A stretch of 64,000 nt of DNA, from assembly GCA_029641185.1 (NCBI GenBank), contig JAPWGK010000003.1, forward strand, positions 496,001-560,000, written 5' to 3'. The notes under the pieces were generated by a model. That model was not told the DNA's origin. It worked only from the letters and a program-made list of their open reading frames with translations, and searched no databases. Below are positions 60,360 through 64,000 of this stretch, piece after piece. A program made the position numbers and the translations under genes. Numbering within the stretch: position 1 is the stretch's first letter; each line of letters begins with the position of its first letter. The DNA comes from Pseudofabraea citricarpa. Its lineage: Eukaryota > Ascomycota > Leotiomycetes > Helotiales > Dermateaceae.

Positions 60360-60923
60360 TGTAAATAATGAAAGACCAGACTCGGCTTACGCTTTATGCC
60401 TCAGAATAGTTGTTTTCATTGTGATAACAATAACCAGAATAACAAATCCCACCTTCGGGACCACAGATAAGACGTGGATGATGCCAGCAGATAGGTACGG
60501 GAGAAGAGCCGATCAGTTTGGGAGGTCGGAATTCCGAGTGCATCGCAAGTATCCCCAATCTGGGTCACTCGATTGTTTGCTAACTCCCTCGGAGTGAAGT
60601 TGTGTGGGACTATACTGAAGATATAAGGCACTCAAATGCCATCCTACCTAAGAGAAAGCCAAATGAACCACGATGGTAAAGTGCTTATGATTGCCGTTTT
60701 AGAAATAAAGCTCGGCTTTGCCATTCCGTAAATGGATTGGCAAGGCAACCCCGCATCTCGCCCCCACCTTTTGGCTTCCCCATATGACATCTGGAAGCAC
60801 TGTCCCACCGCTTACAACTTCTGGATTTGTACACAGCGCATATATATGCATAGCTCAATTTCCCCTGCACAATTCATTCTACTTTAACTCTTCATTTTGA
60901 ACTTATCGCATTCATCAGTCACT
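60360..60923. promoter_or_regulatory. Divergent promoter of the SDR and DUF1593 genes
   Basis: The ATGs are 564 bp apart on opposite strands. A CATATATATGCATA stretch at about 60838-60851 lies some 75-85 bp before the plus-strand ATG and could be its core promoter. No gene supported within. Confidence 0.4.
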
Positions 60924-62378
60924 ATGAGTACCGCAGCAGCCTACCAAAGTCTACCAGCATTAAAGAGCAAGCCACATATTGCTGTCCTCACAGATATCTG
61001 CAATGAGCCTGACGATGCGGAGTCGATGACCCGATTCCTTCTCTATGCAAACGAATTTTCCATAGATGCCCTGGTAGCGACTACTTCTACTTGGCAGAGG
61101 ACTTCGACACATAAGGATGAGATCATTGGTATCATCAACGCATACGCAAAGGTAGAAGCCAATCTCAATGCACACGTTCCTTCGTCCCGCGCTTTTCCAT
61201 CGGCAGACGCCCTTCGTGCGGTTGTCCGTTCGGGACTCGAGTCGTATGGAATGGAAGCTGCTCGTGGGCCAATAAGCGAGGGAACAGAGCTTCTCATTAA
61301 AGCAGTAGATGCTATTTCAGATGGTGGGGATATATGGGTTCTTCTCTGGGGTGGCGCCAATGTTCTAGCCCAAGCTCTTCTACAGGTACAAAAGGACAGG
61401 AGTGCGGACGAAGTAACCAAGTTTGCTTCAAAAATCCGAGTCTATGCCATCTCGGACCAGGATGACGCAGGTCCATGGATTCGATTGAATTTTCCAAAGA
61501 TGTTCTACATAGCAAGTGTTCATGCTTTCAACATGTACGGTCTCGCAGCATGGACCGGAATTAGTGGAGAAACATATTACAGTTTCAACCCAGGCGGCCC
61601 CGACACAAGTCTTGTTACTAAAGAATGGATCAAAGAGAACATCCAGATTGGAGAATACGGCAAAGCTGCATACCCCGATCATTTGTTTATTCCTGAGGGC
61701 GATACACCCACATTCCTCTCCCTCATCCAGAATGGGCTCACAGATCCTCTCAAACCGGAGTGGGGTGGTTGGGGAGGCCGCTATCAATTGACCGACGTCA
61801 GTGGTGAGAGTTTGCACTATAGCGATGTGCCGGACAGAGTGATCGGTAAGGATGGCCAAGAGCACATCAGCAACCAAGCAACAATCTGGCGGTGGAGAGA
61901 TGCATATCAGGGCGACTTTGCAGCACGTATGCAATGGACATTGAGTCCCGACTTCTCAGCAGCAAACCACGCACCAGTGGCTGTTATCAATGGCGATTCA
62001 AGTATCGAGCCCGTAAACATCAAAGTTAAATTCGGTGAAACTTTGCGACTTGATGCTTCACAATCGTGGGATCCCGACAGTAGCGATGAACTTGAATTTC
62101 GATGGATATATTATCGCGATGTAACGGGAACAAATTGGAGTATCCATTTCGAGGCCCCGGAATTAGAAGCTGTCGATGCGTCGGGCCCAGGGAGACGGAA
62201 GATGGAGGTTGTCGACGTGAAATTACCAGGTGCTGAAGAAGGTGCTCCATGGCCCTTCGACGAGACCAAGATCTTCAAGTATGGTCCGAAGACATATCAT
62301 TTTGTGCTGGAAGTAAGAGATAATGCAAACAAGAGCATGAGGAGTTATCGCCGAATTTTAATCCATGTTGGCGAGTAA
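60924..62378 (+). CDS. DUF1593 / nucleoside-hydrolase-like protein
   Basis: A single exon encodes 484 residues from ATG 60924; an in-frame TTG extension to 60897 is disregarded. The opening VLTDICNEPDDAES carries the aspartate-rich metal site of the nucleoside hydrolase fold, followed by LLWGGANVLAQAL and the VYAISDQDDAGPWIR segment typical of DUF1593. The last 130 residues form an immunoglobulin-like or PKD-type beta domain (LDASQSWDPDSSDELEFRW). Members occur in bacteria and fungi near cellulolytic or carbohydrate genes and are thought to cleave glycosidic bonds. There is no signal peptide, so cytosolic location is likely. Confidence 0.9.
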   Translation: MSTAAAYQSLPALKSKPHIAVLTDICNEPDDAESMTRFLLYANEFSIDALVATTSTWQRTSTHKDEIIGIINAYAKVEANLNAHVPSSRAFPSADALRAVVRSGLESYGMEAARGPISEGTELLIKAVDAISDGGDIWVLLWGGANVLAQALLQVQKDRSADEVTKFASKIRVYAISDQDDAGPWIRLNFPKMFYIASVHAFNMYGLAAWTGISGETYYSFNPGGPDTSLVTKEWIKENIQIGEYGKAAYPDHLFIPEGDTPTFLSLIQNGLTDPLKPEWGGWGGRYQLTDVSGESLHYSDVPDRVIGKDGQEHISNQATIWRWRDAYQGDFAARMQWTLSPDFSAANHAPVAVINGDSSIEPVNIKVKFGETLRLDASQSWDPDSSDELEFRWIYYRDVTGTNWSIHFEAPELEAVDASGPGRRKMEVVDVKLPGAEEGAPWPFDETKIFKYGPKTYHFVLEVRDNANKSMRSYRRILIHVGE

Positions 62379-62949
62379 GTTAGATAAAAATATCAGCGGA
62401 TACTGAGTTTGCATGCAGGAACATAAAGATTGTTTAAGAGGCTGTCCTCGTGAAAGTATCTGGGTGCTGACATAATTTCACACATGCCAGTGAAAAGCCA
62501 AGGTCGGGCGATATCGCGTTTCCTCAGCACCAACACAATTGCCATGACAGCAGCCGCTTCCTAAATTTCTTCGCATCAGTGGCGCCACATCTCGTGTCGA
62601 AAATCGCGTGAGGCCCCGCTAAGCGAGCACCGTGAGGCGGTTTGTCCCCGCGTCTCATCGGGTCGCCCCGTTCAGAAGTCAAAATCATGAAATCAACGGC
62701 AAAGTCTCCTGAGGGTGACATAGTGCTCTTGTGTAGCCATTCGCATATAAGCCATGTTGTGTACCTCACACAAAAACCATATCCAGAACCAGCAAATCAA
62801 CATCAAAGAGCTTGCACAGCACACTGAACTCTATACCACCCATACACACCTTATACCACAACCTCAACTACAACTTCAACCAAGGGAGAAAAACATCCTC
62901 ATCACAAACACGCACCGAAGAACCAAATACACAAGCACAAACCACAGCA
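62379..62949. other. Intergenic, 5' leader of the small hypothetical gene
   Basis: No gene supported. The last 150 bp is a CA-rich leader without G runs, typical of a fungal 5' UTR. Confidence 0.5.
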
Positions 62950-63330
62950 ATGTCGGAAATATACTTCACTCTCACACCCCCAACCCCATCCTCCCCCTCT
63001 GCAGGAAAGTCCACCGCACTGCACCACGAGACACCACTGCACCACAAATCCTCCATCGCCACACTGCAAGACACGGAGATCTCGCCATCGCTGACGCTCG
63101 AGCGCTCGCGGACACTAGCGCAGGAGAAAGAGCTCTCGCAGCGCAAGCCCCTCCAGCAGAAACACCACCACTACGTCAGGGATCTGTGGATCGTCTGCCA
63201 GCGCATGGACTGCTTCGGCCTGCTGGAGAAGAGGCGGAGGGAGTTCCTGCAGCGCGATCGCGAGACGGGCTTCGTTGCTGGCGAGAAGACGCTGCGGCTG
63301 CAGATGGCTTCTTGTCCTGGTAGCTTCTGA
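62950..63330 (+). CDS. Small hypothetical protein (126 residues)
   Basis: A single frame from the ATG at 62950, which follows a CA-rich leader ending CAGCA, encodes 126 residues. The N-terminal half is proline-, serine- and histidine-rich and likely disordered. The C-terminal half is helical and charged, with a cysteine in the VCQRMDCFG segment and an RRREFLQRDRE stretch. I do not recognise the family. GC content is higher than in the surrounding DNA, which supports coding. The overlapping frame at 62754-63323 has no such leader and is taken as a shadow. Confidence 0.5.
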   Translation: MSEIYFTLTPPTPSSPSAGKSTALHHETPLHHKSSIATLQDTEISPSLTLERSRTLAQEKELSQRKPLQQKHHHYVRDLWIVCQRMDCFGLLEKRRREFLQRDRETGFVAGEKTLRLQMASCPGSF

Positions 63331-64000
63331 GGGATATGAATTTTTATGGCATACGCATTATGAGTGCATGTCTACATGCATGATAGGAATATTCATTTTG
63401 GAGGAGTTTGGGAATTGAGGAGTTTGGGATCGGAATTAGGAAACGGCATGGGACATAAGATGGAAAAGTCTTGGTCGGCCGCGCAATGGCCCTCCCCCCG
63501 CCTTGTTTGGTCGGTGATATGATACCAGGGAGCAGATAGCAGATGCCGGGTTAGGGTGTGAGGAATTCCACCGCACCGTGTCTAGGGTACAAAACGAAAT
63601 AAAAGAACATTACTTCACGTTGTTGTTGATCTCTTCACTGATTCTGTGATTTGTGGCGACAGAAATTGTTTGGTCTTTTGCTGAGTATCTATGGCCTTGA
63701 GACTTGTTCGCCGTGAATCTGTACTTCCTGTTTGGATGTAATTGTGCATTTGTAACGCATGGCTGGTAGCAGTAACAAGAGCTCTAAGCGGTCCGAATAT
63801 GACCTATTTGACTTTTTTACCCTATCATGAAACAATGCACCTCTGCCAGCATAGACGATTAGCGCCTCATGTCCTAGTCCGGGGACTTCTTCCTGCCTGT
63901 CACTTTGAGGAAAGGAACCGAGTACAAAAAGTCTTTCTGGATGCCAAAGCCGGCCTATTATTCAAATGCAGGTTTCCGAGCTCGTTTGAAGGCTCAATCA
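63331..64000. other. Terminal stretch, no supported gene
   Basis: No open frame of note on either strand up to the window edge. Confidence 0.5.

Overview
The window is chromosomal DNA from a filamentous ascomycete (Pezizomycotina; a leotiomycete is my guess, not a demonstration). The evidence is spliced genes with short introns of about 43-94 nt, Zn2Cys6 regulators, a HeLo-like/NACHT gene pair, an AdipoR-type protein, and AT-rich inverted-repeat elements with C-to-T/G-to-A decay typical of repeat-induced point mutation (RIP). For most spliced genes I rebuilt the splice junctions and checked that the exon lengths sum to a whole number of codons.

Layout. 1-5.2 kb is gene-poor: microsatellites, a 1.2-kb segment whose decayed second copy lies at 10.4-11.3 kb, a broken deaminase-like gene, and an AT-rich inverted-repeat element. 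5.2-9.7 kb holds a multicopper oxidase and an NmrA-like reductase. 11.5-36.3 kb is accessory metabolism: a lone adenylation-domain enzyme, a P450, a phenol-hydroxylase-type flavin monooxygenase, a salicylate-hydroxylase-type monooxygenase, an extradiol dioxygenase divergent from a fumarylacetoacetate hydrolase (FAH) family enzyme, a Zn2Cys6 regulator, an SDR and a second Zn2Cys6 regulator. A second small inverted-repeat element lies at 23.0-23.5 kb.

36.9-48.4 kb holds a HeLo-like (PigL_N type) protein, a NACHT-ankyrin STAND protein and a divergent DDX60/Ski2-like helicase. 49-64 kb is more ordinary: a multi-pass membrane protein, a PAQR receptor homologue, an alpha/beta hydrolase, a fungal transcription-factor-domain protein, a PGAP4-like glycosyltransferase, an SDR, a DUF1593 nucleoside-hydrolase-like protein and a small hypothetical protein.

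How the genes may work together (inference): the 17.6-29.8 kb block carries two aromatic-ring hydroxylases, a ring-cleaving extradiol dioxygenase, a FAH-family enzyme that could process the cleavage product, and a regulator. This is the gene content of an aromatic meta-cleavage route, which is uncommon in fungi. The flanking adenylation-domain enzyme, P450 and SDR could feed or finish the route, or belong to a separate biosynthetic cluster. The HeLo-like/NACHT pair resembles fungal NLR-effector pairs of the HET-S/NWD2 kind.
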